Source: Chelydra serpentina (Eukaryota; Chordata; Testudines; Chelydridae). From it: a stretch of DNA of 64,000 bases. The stretch spans positions 43,774,501-43,838,500 of the forward strand of contig JBAIAC010000048.1 of assembly GCA_037349315.1 (NCBI GenBank), in the 5' to 3' direction. The notes under the pieces were generated by a model. It ran no database searches. It saw only the letters and a program-made list of their open reading frames with translations, and had not been told where the DNA came from. Below are positions 35,900 to 46,362 of the stretch, piece after piece. A program made the translations under genes and the position numbers. Every line of letters begins with the position of its first letter. The stretch's first letter is position 1.

Positions 35900-36152
35900 C
35901 ATCTCGCTGCATTCATAAAGCACTTGGTATACTTGGTATAGTGCTATACCACAGGAGGCAACCTATAGTAGCAACCTGCATGGAACTTGCAGGGAGGAGT
36001 ATATGTTGCATCAGGGAAGAATTTGGAGGAGGCATCAGAAGATTAGTCTGTGTCCACGTGGCTTGACTGCTAGCTTCAAGCTTCTCTGTAAATAGTTCTC
36101 TTAATAAAAAGCCAATTTAGTTTTATAAGCATGGAGTCCTCTTGTGTTATTA
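35900..36152 (+). mobile_element. possible LTR 3' part with polyadenylation signal
   Basis: The segment ends CTCTTAATAAAAAGCCAATT...CCTCTTGTGTTATTAAC, which has the layout of a retroviral-type LTR R/U5 region (AATAAA at about 36102). The 5' limit is not visible. No coding sequence belongs to it. Confidence 0.35.
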
Positions 36153-36157
36153 ACCAG

Positions 36158-37242
36158 TGTGACTGGGTGCCTGGGATGAATCACACTGAGAATGCCACAC
36201 TCAGAGCAGATTGCAAGAAACAGGGCAGACAATCCCCCCAAACTGGTGGTTTATGCTATAATTAAAAAAGCTTCTGTAGTACCACACTGGTTAGCAAGAA
36301 GCGAAACACAGTCCCCCTTAGGCATTCCAGCCTGATTCCCATCCAGACAAATTGGTCCAATATAGTGAGAGGTTATGGAAAACCTAATTTACCATATGTG
36401 AGGTTCTACCAATCCCAAGAGATCAGACACTTAGCTCGAGGTCAATATGTATCTCAGGTCTTACCCAACTATCACACTGTCAGCCAATCCTTAGTGAACT
36501 AACTAAAGATGTATTTATAAAAGAAAAGAAGAGAGTTACTGAATGGTTAAGGAATCATATGGATACAAGTGATTTTCAGTGTTCAGAGACCAGGATCCAT
36601 AGTAATGATGGAATAGGCTGCTGGCTTGTAAAAGTCTCTCTGGTAACTTTCAAAAGAGTGACTGGTCCTCAGTCCATAGTTCAAAATACTCCTTTTAGTT
36701 GTAAATCCACAGTCTAGAGAAGTGGAGCGGGAATGAGGAAATTGGAGGTGTCTCAGGTGTCTTTTATATCTTCCTCCATGTGCATGGAAATTTACTGTCC
36801 CAAACAAAGCCCACAGGCCTGTGTGTAGAAAGTTACTGACAAAGATGGAGTCTGAGGTCACATGTCCATGTCACATGCCCTTACACATTTTGCTGAATCA
36901 CCAGGGTCGCCATTGGCTCCTTGCAGTCTGAGGTGTCCTCAGGAAGAGCCATCTGGAGAGTTGATTCTTCATAATGGCCCATCAAGCTTGAATAGTCCAT
37001 TCACAATGGGCTGGAGAGACTGGATATGAATCCTGAGTACAAATACATTTGAGGTACAAATACAGGGCCAATATTCACAACTTCAGATACAGTGGTGATA
37101 CCTGGATTTAACCAGGATAATCTTACTTGACAGATTTTAACTTTTCCATTGACACCTTCCATGATACACTTTGTATAAAATTTGTTGCAATTGTATAACA
37201 ATGGCAGCAACAAATGGTAATCTTCAATCATACAGCATCACA
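36158..37242. mobile_element. solo LTR-like element, about 1.1 kb, TGTGA...TCACA
   Basis: 1085 bp from TGTGACTGGGTGCCTGGGA to TACAGCATCACA. The flanks ACCAG (36153-36157) and CCCAG (37243-37247) agree at 4 of 5 bases, as expected of a 5-bp retroviral-type TSD. The first ~450 bp match the fragment at 61546-62020 nearly throughout (AGGTTCTACCAATCCCAAG, GTCAGCCAATCCTTAGTGAA). No internal gag, pol or env remains, so this is a solitary LTR. Confidence 0.6.
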
Positions 37243-37247
37243 CCCAG

Positions 37248-37444
37248 CACACAGTACATGCAACACTTAACCTGTTGTAAACAGGAAGTGGGAATTTAAG
37301 GGATGATTTTGGCCTTAAGCTAGTCATGGAAATGGTAGATAATTTTGATTTAACAAGATTTCTGATGAGAATGAATGCAAGGGACCTGTATTATGATGTC
37401 AACATCTAGATGCTACTATGCATTAAAAGCACCAAGAAGTGCTT
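37248..37444. other. unassigned spacer
   Basis: Short spacer between the LTR and the hAT element; nothing recognised. Confidence 0.4.
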
Positions 37445-37811
37445 AGAATGGACAGGGCTGGCCACAACATTTTGGCATCCGAGGCAGGGAGCTCAAATGA
37501 CACCCCCATACTCCCTCGCTTGGGCCAAAACTTTGAAAGGTCTCAATTCTGCCTTCTTCCTGTTCTACTCCTCTCATGGTACTGCTCTGCTACCTACCCC
37601 AATAAAGGAGAACTAACAACTTAAAATGCCTTGTTCAAAAATTTTAAGTAACACTTAACTTTCAAATGCCTCAACAGCAAATGTAATTTTTCTTGTCTGC
37701 ATAGTAAACACTGGCATTTTTAGCTGTTTGAATAATCAAAGTGGTGCTTTCCGTGCCTTCTTGGTTGCAAAGATTTAAATACCTTCCTGAAGTTCCACAG
37801 TCTGGACCAGC

Positions 37812-40167
37812 TCATGCTCTATTGAGATGGTTGCAAGGCTGACCAGCCTCTCCTGTGTCATTGTGGAGCGTTGATTCTGCTGAAATGTATCTTGAAAGGG
37901 CTTTCAGTTCATCACCTAAATCACTCGCATCAATATCGCGCATGTCATCATGTGTCAACACTGTCTCTAGTGCCCTGCATTGCTGGTGTAGGTCTTCTTC
38001 AGGTATAGTGAGGAGTTTTGGAATATCATACAACATCCCAAATATACTGCTGTGTTCCTTGAGCTGCAGGAAACATTCTTCAACTGACTGTATTGCACAA
38101 TCTAGCACCTGGTTAAAGAATTCAACTGTGAATTGTTGTTTGGGGTCTCTTATGGGAGTATTCCATGGCTCGTGATCAAAATGTCTTCTTCTTCAGTGAC
38201 TCTTGTATTCTTGAATGGGTGGGAAAATAGCTTGAATATAAAGTTCCTCTGCCAACTTCTGTGCACTCTTCAGAACATTTTGAAATCCCTCATGTGACTG
38301 GTAAGACTGTAGGTCTGACTTTGCTTTGTCCAGTTGTTCCATTGCTCCAGATATATGAAGGTCAACACCTTGGAGTCTCTTGCTTACAACATTTATTTCA
38401 AACAGTATGTCATGCCACAACACTAAGCCACACAGAAATGTGAAGTTATGAAGGTTTCTGGTGATTCCATTTCCCTCTACCACTGTTCTCCCAAGAACAG
38501 TTCTTGTCATAGCATTATCCTCCATAATGGCAACTATGGCATCATCTATTTTCCCAATTTGGTGTTTGAAAGGCTTTATCGCCTCCACTCGACTTTCCCA
38601 TCGTGTGGCACTCAGTGGTTTCAGTATCAGAGAGGATGTTCCCACACGTTGCTTCAAAATTTGCCATCAATGAGTTGATTCAGAGAAAAATACATAGATG
38701 CTTTGAATTACATTAAAAAATTCAGTAGCCTCACTAGACTCTGATGCTGCATCACTGACCACCAAGTTTAATGAATGAGAACTGCATGGGACAAAAAAAG
38801 CTCGAGGGTTTAACTCTCAGATCCGTGTCTGCACTTCTCTGTTCTTTCCTCTCATGTCGGCACCATTATTGTAGCCCTGACCTCTCATATCAGCTATCGC
38901 AATTCCCGTATCTTCCAGATTTTGAAGAAGCACATTTGTCATACCAGCTCCTGTATGTCAATAAATTCTAGAAAATGTCAATGTCAATAAATTCTAGAAA
39001 ATGCTCTCTGACAGTCACCATTACAGGGATATTTTCACTAGATTCTGTTGTTGTTACAAATGCACCATTAAAGTCATATGTTCTGTATGGCTGATGTCAG
39101 GTGTGCAGTCCAGAATAAAGAGTAATATCTTGATGATTTCAGATCTGCCGCAACCTTCTGTTTGACCTTTGATGCCAGTAACTGTATGATCTCATTTTGA
39201 ATTGTTTTTCCAAGTTAGTGGTGTGTGTACATTTCTTGGGTGGTGACTCTTCTTAGGGCTGGTCTACACTAACCCCATAATTCAAACTAAGATACGCAAC
39301 TTCAGCTACGTGAATAACGTAGCTGAAGTCGAACTATCTTAGTTCGAATGAAAAAGCACTTACCCGGGGTCCACACGCGGCGCGCAGGCTCCCCCGTTGA
39401 CTCCGCCTACTCCGTTCGTCGAGCTGGATTACCAGCGTCGACAGCGGAGCACTTCCTGGTTCGATTTATCGCGTCTAGACAAGACGCGATAAATCAAACC
39501 CAGAAGATCGATCCCGCGCCTCTGACAGGACGCGTGAGTATAGACGTACCCTTAGATGCCCCTGGAGTACAGCATAAAACTCAGCCATCAACTCCACAAT
39601 TTTAAAGAAGTTTCCATTGTTTGACACATACAGCTGATCTGATGTGCCATGCCGTTCTAGGTTTTGGGTAGCAAGCATTCTCACAATGAGCCTTTTCAGA
39701 ACATTTTGCCAGTAAAGAGACTCTGATGCAGTTATTTCTTGATGCTGATCATCTATGGTGGCCTTTAACCTTAGTCTCATATCAAGGTCTTTCCACCTAT
39801 GGAATGCTCTCAGGTGATTTGCTGCCTTCTCATGGCATGCCAGATTTCTAGACAGATTTTTCCAGTCCTTTGTTCCTGTAGAACCCAATGTGGCTGGAAC
39901 TTTAGACTGGAAGAGTTTGCAAGAAAAACAGTATGCAGCATTCTGGGTTTTTGAGTACATAAGCCATGGCCTCTTCACTTTGTCACCATTGGGGATTTCA
40001 TGCCAGTAATGTGTTGGATGGAAACCACTCCACCATCTCTGTGCATCTAGAGCAGAGAGAATACATATGCACCAGCAGCAGACACAATTTTCTACACTCT
40101 GGATCCTAGTGGCACCCCTCCCCCCCCCCAGTCTGGCATCTGAGGCGGCTGCCTCAGTTCGCCTCAT
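37812..40167 (-). pseudogene. broken hAT transposase (TTF-type zinc finger / DUF4371 / hATC)
   Basis: Would have excised and reinserted its element. Three main frames remain. 39475-40167 is the N-terminal part, with HYWHEIPNGDK, AAYCFSCKLFQ and ACHEKAANHLR, which are the TTF-type zinc-finger residues (C-x2-C ... C-H-x5-H) of ZMYM1-like hAT transposases. 38193-38657 is part of the central domain (SATRWESRVEAI, FLCGLVLWHDILFEINVVSK). 37812-38108 holds the C-terminal part (LETVLTHDDMRDIDASDLGD), but most of the hATC segment falls in the 156-bp deletion. The frame between about 38700 and 39255 is further disrupted, and a MITE at 39256 interrupts the gene. Not functional. Confidence 0.82.
39256..39551. 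mobile_element. Harbinger-type MITE inserted in hAT copy A
   Basis: 296 bp between TTA duplications (39253-39255, 39552-39554). Ends GGGCTGGTCTACACT and, inverted, GGGTACGTCTATACT. hAT copy B at 55204-55215 shows the uninterrupted site (GCATCTAAGAAGAG, antisense TTA), which confirms the insertion and its 3-bp TSD. A 3-bp TWA target is typical of PIF/Harbinger. The interior holds palindromes (GTAGCTGAAGT around 39300; GCGATAAATC around 39465-39495). Confidence 0.88.
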
Positions 40168-40191
40168 GGTAAGGCCAGCCCTGACTATGGA

Positions 40192-40654
40192 TTGAATGTG
40201 AAGCTGGCCAAATAGGGTTTGATCCTATGCTTCCTCAAGTCAATGGCAAAGCTCCCGATTAATGGTGCAAGGTCAGGGCTATACTGCAAGAAAGGGGTTT
40301 AGCTATTTGGCTGAATTTGTAAATCACAGCTGGCAGCCTCCTTGGCTGTCTCAGCAGCATTCCTTAAAATTGGCATGGAAGCTGAAGAGCTTTCATCCTC
40401 AGGGCAGGGTTGGGGAACAGTTTCAAACAATCTGCTTTTGTCCGTGCTATGCCTGTGCAGTGAATAAAAAAATGCCTGTTAGTCTCTACCATTGTTAGTC
40501 AATCACCATATATATGCACCAAACTCACTTAGAAAAGGGTTAAAAAAACAGATGAAGCACTTTTACTTTGTGCGTGGAGGGGAATGAGCAAAGATTTACA
40601 GTAGTTGGAATTTGCAAAAGCATAATAGTGGGAAAATAGGCCATATTTTGTGTC
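40192..40654. other. unassigned non-coding stretch
   Basis: No gene or named repeat recognised. Confidence 0.4.
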
Positions 40655-40657
40655 TCA

Positions 40658-41669
40658 TGGTATGGCTACTCAGAAATTGAAATCCCATGGCTGGACCGGG
40701 TCAGCTGACTAGGATTTGCGGGGTCAGACTGCAGGGCTGTAAAATTGTAGTGTAAACATTTGGGCTCAGGCTGGACCTGAGCTCTGGAACCCCAAAGGAG
40801 GGGAGGATCCCAGAGCCTGGGCCCCAGCTGAGTCCCAACGTCTACACCATACCTTTTCAGCCCCACAGCCTGAATCCCACGAGCCCGAGTCACCTGAGAT
40901 GGGCCAGCTGTGGGTATTTATCTGCTATGTTATGTGAAGGGGACAGGCCAGATGGCTATGGGAGAGTAGTGGGAGATAGATATATTGGCCCCAGGGTAAA
41001 CAAATCCCTGGTACCAGGATAAGTAAATGGAAGCTGCTCCAGGTCAATTAAGACACCTGGGGCCAATTAAGAACTTTCTCGAGGGCAGGGAGGACGCTAT
41101 GTTGATTGAGACACCTGCAGCCAATCAGGGGCTGGCTGAAACTAGTTAAAAGCCTCCCAGTGAGTCAGTGAGGTGCGCATATCAGGAGCTGTGAGAGCAA
41201 AGTTGCGTTGTTAGAGAGACTGAGCTGTACATACTATATTAGGCACAAGGAAGGGAGGCCCTGAGGTAAGGGTGAAGTGGAGTTTGAGGAAGTGGGGCTG
41301 CTGTGGGGAAGTAGCCCAGGGAATTGTACGTGTCCTGTTTTTAAAAGGTCAGCTACCGTAGCTGATACTATTAGGGTGCCTGGGCTGGAGCCCGGAGTAG
41401 AGGGTGGGCCCGGGCTCCCCCCCCTTTTGCCTCCCCACCAATTAATCACCAAGACTGGAGACAATAGAGACTGTGCAAGGGAGGATAGCTTCTCCTTACC
41501 TCCCTCGCTGGCTTATGATGAAAATGGCTCAGTAGGCTGTGACCCTTGCCTCCAGAGAGAGAAGGGCTACAAGGAGGGTCACAGTGAGCCTCTGAGGCTA
41601 GCACAAATCCACCAGGAAACGCAGGATCCCCGTAGACAAGGACAAAGCTTTGTCACAGTAGATATACCC
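40658..41669. mobile_element. palindromic Harbinger-type MITE interrupted by an LTR
   Basis: The left part (40658-40932) starts TGGTATGGCTAC; the right end is GTAGATATACCC (41658-41669), its inverted partner. TCA flanks both sides (40655-40657, 41670-41672). Inside, GGGTCAGCTGACTAGG...GCTGTAAAATTGTAGTGTAA pairs with AACGTCTACACC...AGCCCGAGTCACCTGAGA, so the element folds on itself. The LTR at 40933-41657 sits close to the right terminus. Confidence 0.65.
40933..41657 (+). mobile_element. LTR-like element with TGTGA...TCACA ends, copy 2
   Basis: 725 bp from TGTGAAGGGGACAGGCC to AAGCTTTGTCACA. It matches the reverse complement of 8196-8812 over blocks such as CACCTGGGGCCAATTAAGAA and CCAGTGAGTCAGTGAGG. 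No coding capacity; the 144-codon frame inside is accidental. It lies inside a palindromic MITE, so it is the younger insertion. Confidence 0.62.
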
Positions 41670-41672
41670 TCA

Positions 41673-42659
41673 GTGATTTTCCCCATGTCCCTTTCAATCA
41701 TAGATAACTGAATCATCAGTGTAGCTCTGTAAACATTATCAAGAATATACATTTGTACCTTTTTAATTTATTATATGAAGTTCAGTAGACTTTTAATATA
41801 AAATAAAAAATAATCAAGGTACAATCACTTTTCATTTGACTCCCACATTTGTATTTAAATCTTTTATACAGAATGCCTTTTTGGGCCCTGATCTCTTGTC
41901 ACTGCATCTATCTTTTAGCATGATTTAAAATGAGAGAGTGAAGCATTTAAATTCCATTGTTTGGCATCTGAAAATTCCCACACACCTTCTCCAGTTACAT
42001 GGGGATGGGCAAAGTGGTGTTTATGTAAATAAAACAATGATATCACATACTACAGTCTAGTCTAGGTTATATAATTTAGGTAGTTCTATGTGATTTAATC
42101 CCGTAAGGAGGAGAGAGATTGTAATTAGTGTACAGTGGAAACTGGAGATTCTTGAAAAGTGGCAGTTTTGTATGTGGTCTTGTAGTTATGTAAAAATATT
42201 TACCTCCCTGCTGTGCCTTCACTTTTAAACAGTTCAGCTGTACATATGTATATAGTTTATTGCATATGTTATTTTCCCCAAACTGATTCCACATGATGTT
42301 ATTTTCAGCTGCAGAATTGAAGATGTGCATGAATAACTTTGCAAGGGCTCTCCTGTTCAGTATTCCCGAGGCTTTCTCCTTGAAAGCATTCAAAGCCTAT
42401 ATTCAAAGACTATACTCCACTGATGCTATGACTTATTGTGATTGCTCCTTCGGTTCTGCAGAACACAGTCCTATTGGAATATTACTATTATTATCATCTA
42501 TTATTTATTACTGTTTGTTAAACTCTGACAGTGTGCTGTGCAAGACCAACATATTAAGAAAGTTCCTGCTATCGAGAGCCACAATCTAGACAGATATAAA
42601 GCTAAAATGCACTAGGAGACCCACAGGAAGGAATCACTTTACAAGTATTTTTTAAAACA
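41673..42659. other. unassigned non-coding stretch
   Basis: Frames of 105 codons (minus) and 98 codons (plus) overlap each other and show no recognisable domain. Nothing else identified. Confidence 0.4.
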
Positions 42660-42890
42660 ATTCTTAACCTGATCATTTTCATATTGTTTCTGTTATAGTG
42701 GTACCCCAAGGCACCACTCAGTCATTGGGCTAGGTGCTGTACAAACACACAGGTAATCAGGGTCCCTGCCCATTAGAACAGGTCCCCATCCTGCAGACAC
42801 TTACACACATACTTCACTTTAAGTACATGACTTCTATGGGTCTAATCACAGCAGGCTCAGTGCTGAAGTCAAGACAAAGACATAAGGTGC
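42660..42890. repeat. ancient interspersed repeat relic
   Basis: CACTCAGTCATTGGGCTAGG then TGCTGTACAAACACAC and ATCAGGGTCCCTGCCC match an old amniote repeat I have often seen as 'tgtgctaggcgctgtacaaa'. It is followed by TCCTGCAGACACTTACACAC...GACTTCTATGGG, part of a second old repeat that recurs at 62390-62510. Confidence 0.45.
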
Positions 42891-43679
42891 ACTAAGAGGG
42901 AAGTGGTGAGAGGCTGAGGATAACCGTGATAAGATCATGGTTAGCTAGGATACTATGTGCAAATTCAAGGCTCCGAATCATTTGAGCAATTGAGACTAGA
43001 TCCTCGGTTGGTTTAAATTGGTGTAGCTCCATATAGGCGTGGGTGAGGGGGTGCAGGTGGCTTGAAGTGGTTTCCATTATACACAGGGTTTATAGTTTTG
43101 TTCAGTGGCTTTCAGCACCCCCATTACAAGAATTGTTCCAGCACCCCTGGCTCCACAGAATTCTAAAGAACAATTTAAACAGACTGAGAATCTGGTGCCT
43201 GATTTTTAAATTACTTCCCTATCAAACTGGAGCCCTGTGTGCTCCCTTACCAGCTACTCCCACTCTCCTACATCCTCTGACAAGTGACTCTCGACTCGCT
43301 GCTTATTTCTGTAGTATTTTGTTGTTTTGCCCCTCTTCTATACAGACTGCCCCTAGGCACCCATCTAGCATTATTAATTTGGGTTTTTTTAAGTGATATA
43401 TTTTACCACAACTCCCTCAAACAATTTGTCTCCTCCTCTTGTCTGCCCACCGCATATTCTGTGCTGTTCCGTTCAGATTCTTACACCTCCCTCATCACAG
43501 TAGTACCTGAGCACCTTCCACTTGCTACCTTTAATGATGGGACTAGTATCTGTCATATGCAGTTCACTCTTTCTCTCATCCTCTCCCCAGGAGAATTGTG
43601 TGTGCAGCATGGTGTTAATTTTGTTTTATAAACTATAAGTGCACAGTATTGTAATGTATTTATATTAGTGAAGACAAGG
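42891..43679. other. unassigned non-coding stretch
   Basis: Frames of 117 and 115 codons lack recognisable domains. A short scrap at 43100-43150 (TTTCAGCACCCCCATTACAA) may be a MITE fragment. Confidence 0.35.
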
Positions 43680-43687
43680 CCAAAGAC

Positions 43688-43990
43688 CAGTAGCGTAGCC
43701 ACGGGGGAAGCAGGGGGAGCGGCCGCTCCCCCTTGAGCAGAAGCGGCGGAAGCGGCGCCTTTTTTAAGCAGCACTAAAAAAAGGCGCCGCTTCTTTTTAA
43801 GCGCTGCTTCTTGCACTCACCCGGCGGTGCTCCGGGTCTTCGGTGGCATTTCGGCGGCGGGTACCACCGAAGACCCGGAGTGAGCCACTGAAGTGCCGCC
43901 GAAGACCTGGAGCGCCGCTGGGTGAGTACAGAGGAAGGTGCCTTTTTATAGCGCCGCTGCCCCTGTGCTCCGGACCTGGCTGCGCTACTG
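43688..43990. mobile_element. GC-rich hAT MITE with perfect 8-bp TSD
   Basis: 303 bp between identical CCAAAGAC duplications (43680-43687, 43991-43998). Ends CAGTAGCGTAGCCACG and, inverted, CAGTAGCGCAGCCAGG. The interior is palindromic (CACTCACCCGGCGGTGCTCC against GGAGCGCCGCTGGGTGAGT; CGGGTCTTCGGTGG against CCACCGAAGACCCG). No coding capacity; its high GC should not be taken for a promoter CpG island. Confidence 0.92.
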
Positions 43991-43998
43991 CCAAAGAC

Positions 43999-44540
43999 AT
44001 GCACATTGTATTTGGAACAAAAGGTGATGAGGTTTGTGTTGGTTCTTAGGTCCTTGGACAGACCCCCAAGAAGGCTCAGTTGCCTGCATGGACAAAGGTT
44101 TACTTTTGTGGTAGGTTGGTTCTCATCCCAGAGCTTTCTGCACTCTGGGACAAGGTCATTGAGTACCTTGAACGTAAGGAATGAGTGGAAACAACTAGGG
44201 CTATTTGCCCCCTAAATCTTCGCTCTCCAAGTGCAGGGCTTACCTCATTCTGGTGCTGCTGGCAGCCACTAAAGCAGCTGCTGTGAACTCTCTTTCTGGG
44301 AGGATGCTGGGGCCTTTATAAAGGGTAAACCATTTTGTTTGTGGGCCTAGTGGAAGAAGTGAATCTCTGACAGGAATTTGAATGTTGAGGGCCTCTGGCA
44401 TGCTGGGATTGAGAAGGTGTTCTATGTATAGTGGACAGACTACATGGAAAAAGGCACAAAGTTGGGAGTGGAACAAGGAAGTAAAAGCAAACCAGACATG
44501 GACTCAGTTTTGCAATTTGACTTTGAGATGCATCCTTATG
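43999..44540. other. unassigned non-coding stretch
   Basis: No gene or named repeat recognised. Confidence 0.4.
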
Positions 44541-44735
44541 TATTTCTGTACTTAGACTGCAATCAGGTCAACCCTTAACCGTCTTTGATAAACTAAGTAG
44601 ATCGAGCTGTTTGAGTCTATCACTATAAAGCATGTTTTCTAATCCTTTAATCAATCTTGTGGCTCTTCTCTTAACCTCTGAACATCCTTCTTGAATGGTT
44701 GTCTCCAGAATGGGACACTGTTGCAGCAGCCTTTC
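44541..44735 (-). mobile_element. CR1 fragment
   Basis: GATCGAGCTGTTTGAGTCTA and AATCCTTTAATCAATCTTGT match the antisense CR1 segment at about 18105-18165 (GATTGAGCTTCTTGAGTCTA). About 190 bp remain. Confidence 0.65.
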
Positions 44736-46247
44736 TCCTTCAGTAACATAAAAGATACTGTCATTTTATTCATCATCCTGAGATGTTATAGCAAGGCCAT
44801 TTCCTAGCAATTACTAACATCATTTAGCAACCATTAATCAAAACCTTTGCACACATTTTTATCATCTTGAGTTCATTCAAATTGCACTTAAAAATTCTCT
44901 CTTTTCATGAGACCCACAAGTAATCTATTTATATTTTAAAACAAACACGCAAAAGGAACCCCACTAAGTCATCTCTTCTTTTGGATTTTCCAATACATCT
45001 TACCTTTGTTTCTTAAGTTCTGTGGGGCAGGTGGCCTAATAAAATCTTTATTCCCTGTGCATTAATGCATTTTTGGCCAGTTGAGGCACACATTCATATC
45101 TGGATTGTTTTTGCATCAGCACCCAAATTAAATAGAGTAACTTTGCTGGACTTGAGATTAAACTGGAAAGTAGGTGTGAGAATCTCTAAAGCAAAAAAGC
45201 AAGAAACAAGGTGCACTTTTCTAGAGAGTATTGTCATATACAGTAGTCACTGGGAAGGGGATGTAAACCCGGGAAGTAGAGGAGAAGCTCCCTGGAATTG
45301 CATAGTTTCCACAAGAGAAAAAGGAAAAAGTCAAAGAGGCATAACTCCTTTTATAAACTGGTCTCTAGAATGGTAATACCTGAACTTAATGGTACCTCTT
45401 TTCCCCCTGGCTTGTTCCCTTTTGCTCTATTTGTAAGACTGCATTATTGCAGGTCTTCTGAATTGCCTACTTAATTTAGATGGAACTGGAATGGTGTTGG
45501 CATTGTTCCGTGTACGGACTTTCTCCCCTGAGGGGAGATGATTATCTAAAATGGAGTGTCAGGCAGGGTATTTCTACAACATCCAAGCTGGGACACTATG
45601 ACATTTTAATTTTAGGCTCTGGTAATCAGTATCTCTGTCCTCAAGTTCATTGAATGTTTTGATAGAACTCAGGGCCTAGACTAGTTCTGAGAAATTGTTT
45701 CCAATTTTAGTCTCTCAACAGCAAAACATGAAGACCAGCATTCTGCCAGACTTGCTCATTCCTAACAGGATCAGGGCACCTTTTTTGCTTAGCAAGGCTG
45801 AAACGTCTATCCCTTTTAATAGCGCTTACAAGAATTCACACTCATTTAGTATTCCCACTGCAAGTGCTATTAAATAAACACTCCTTAATGAGAGTTAAAA
45901 TTACACCACAGAGAAATGTGCTAGTTTGCTTGAAGCCACGTAAAAGGCTTAGTGCAAATCTATAATATTCCAGCATAGATGGAGTATATTTTTCACTGTT
46001 AAATCAATAGCTGCAGTGTGTGTTTACAAACTGGGAATGTTCATTTAATGAATCAGATTGTCTATGGTTTATTCATCTGGAGTCAGTCATACTGTGCATG
46101 CCCAAACTACTACTTAAGAGTCATCCCTGCCCCTTTTTCTGATCTCGCTGTAAATTTAACAATGGGAACTGGGTCTTTTGTTCACACCATGTATTGAGTG
46201 GGAATGACTATACTTCGTGTCCTCCTCGGAACTCCTTGTAGACTAAG
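44736..46247. other. unassigned non-coding stretch
   Basis: A 103-codon frame (45065-45376) has no recognisable domain. No named repeat seen. Confidence 0.4.
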
Positions 46248-46362
46248 TATCAGAGAGCAGTGGAACACTGCTTGCATCCGAAGAAGTGGGATTCACCCAT
46301 GAAAGCTTATGCTTCAATACCTCTGTTAGTCTATAAGGTGCCACAGGACCCTTTGTCGCTTC
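46248..46362. mobile_element. short Penelope-like tail relic with hammerhead-like remnant
   Basis: GCATCCGAAGAAGTGGG-loop-CCCATGAAAGC then GTTAGTCTATAAGGTGCCAC matches the tail at 2401-2490. CTGATGA has become CCGAAGA while GAAA remains, so the ribozyme core is not intact. Confidence 0.55.

Larger units (their letters stand above)
37453..40183 (-). mobile_element. hAT transposon copy A, ZMYM1-like transposase family
   Basis: 2731 bp, transcribed leftward. Both ends carry CAGGGCTGGCC as terminal inverted repeat. Flanks AGAATGGA (37445-37452) and ACTATGGA (40184-40191) match at 6 of 8 bases, a decayed hAT TSD. It is paralogous to copy B (55136-59371). Compared with B it has lost 156 bp near the 3' end of the gene and gained a Harbinger-type MITE (39256-39551) and a 26-bp tandem duplication near 38956-39003. 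Confidence 0.85.

Noticed and set aside
37439..38678. Plus-strand frames overlapping hAT copy A (60 to 106 codons)
   Set aside because: They are antisense shadows of the minus-strand transposase.
43688..43990. CpG-island promoter
   Set aside because: The GC-rich block coincides exactly with a MITE bounded by an 8-bp TSD.
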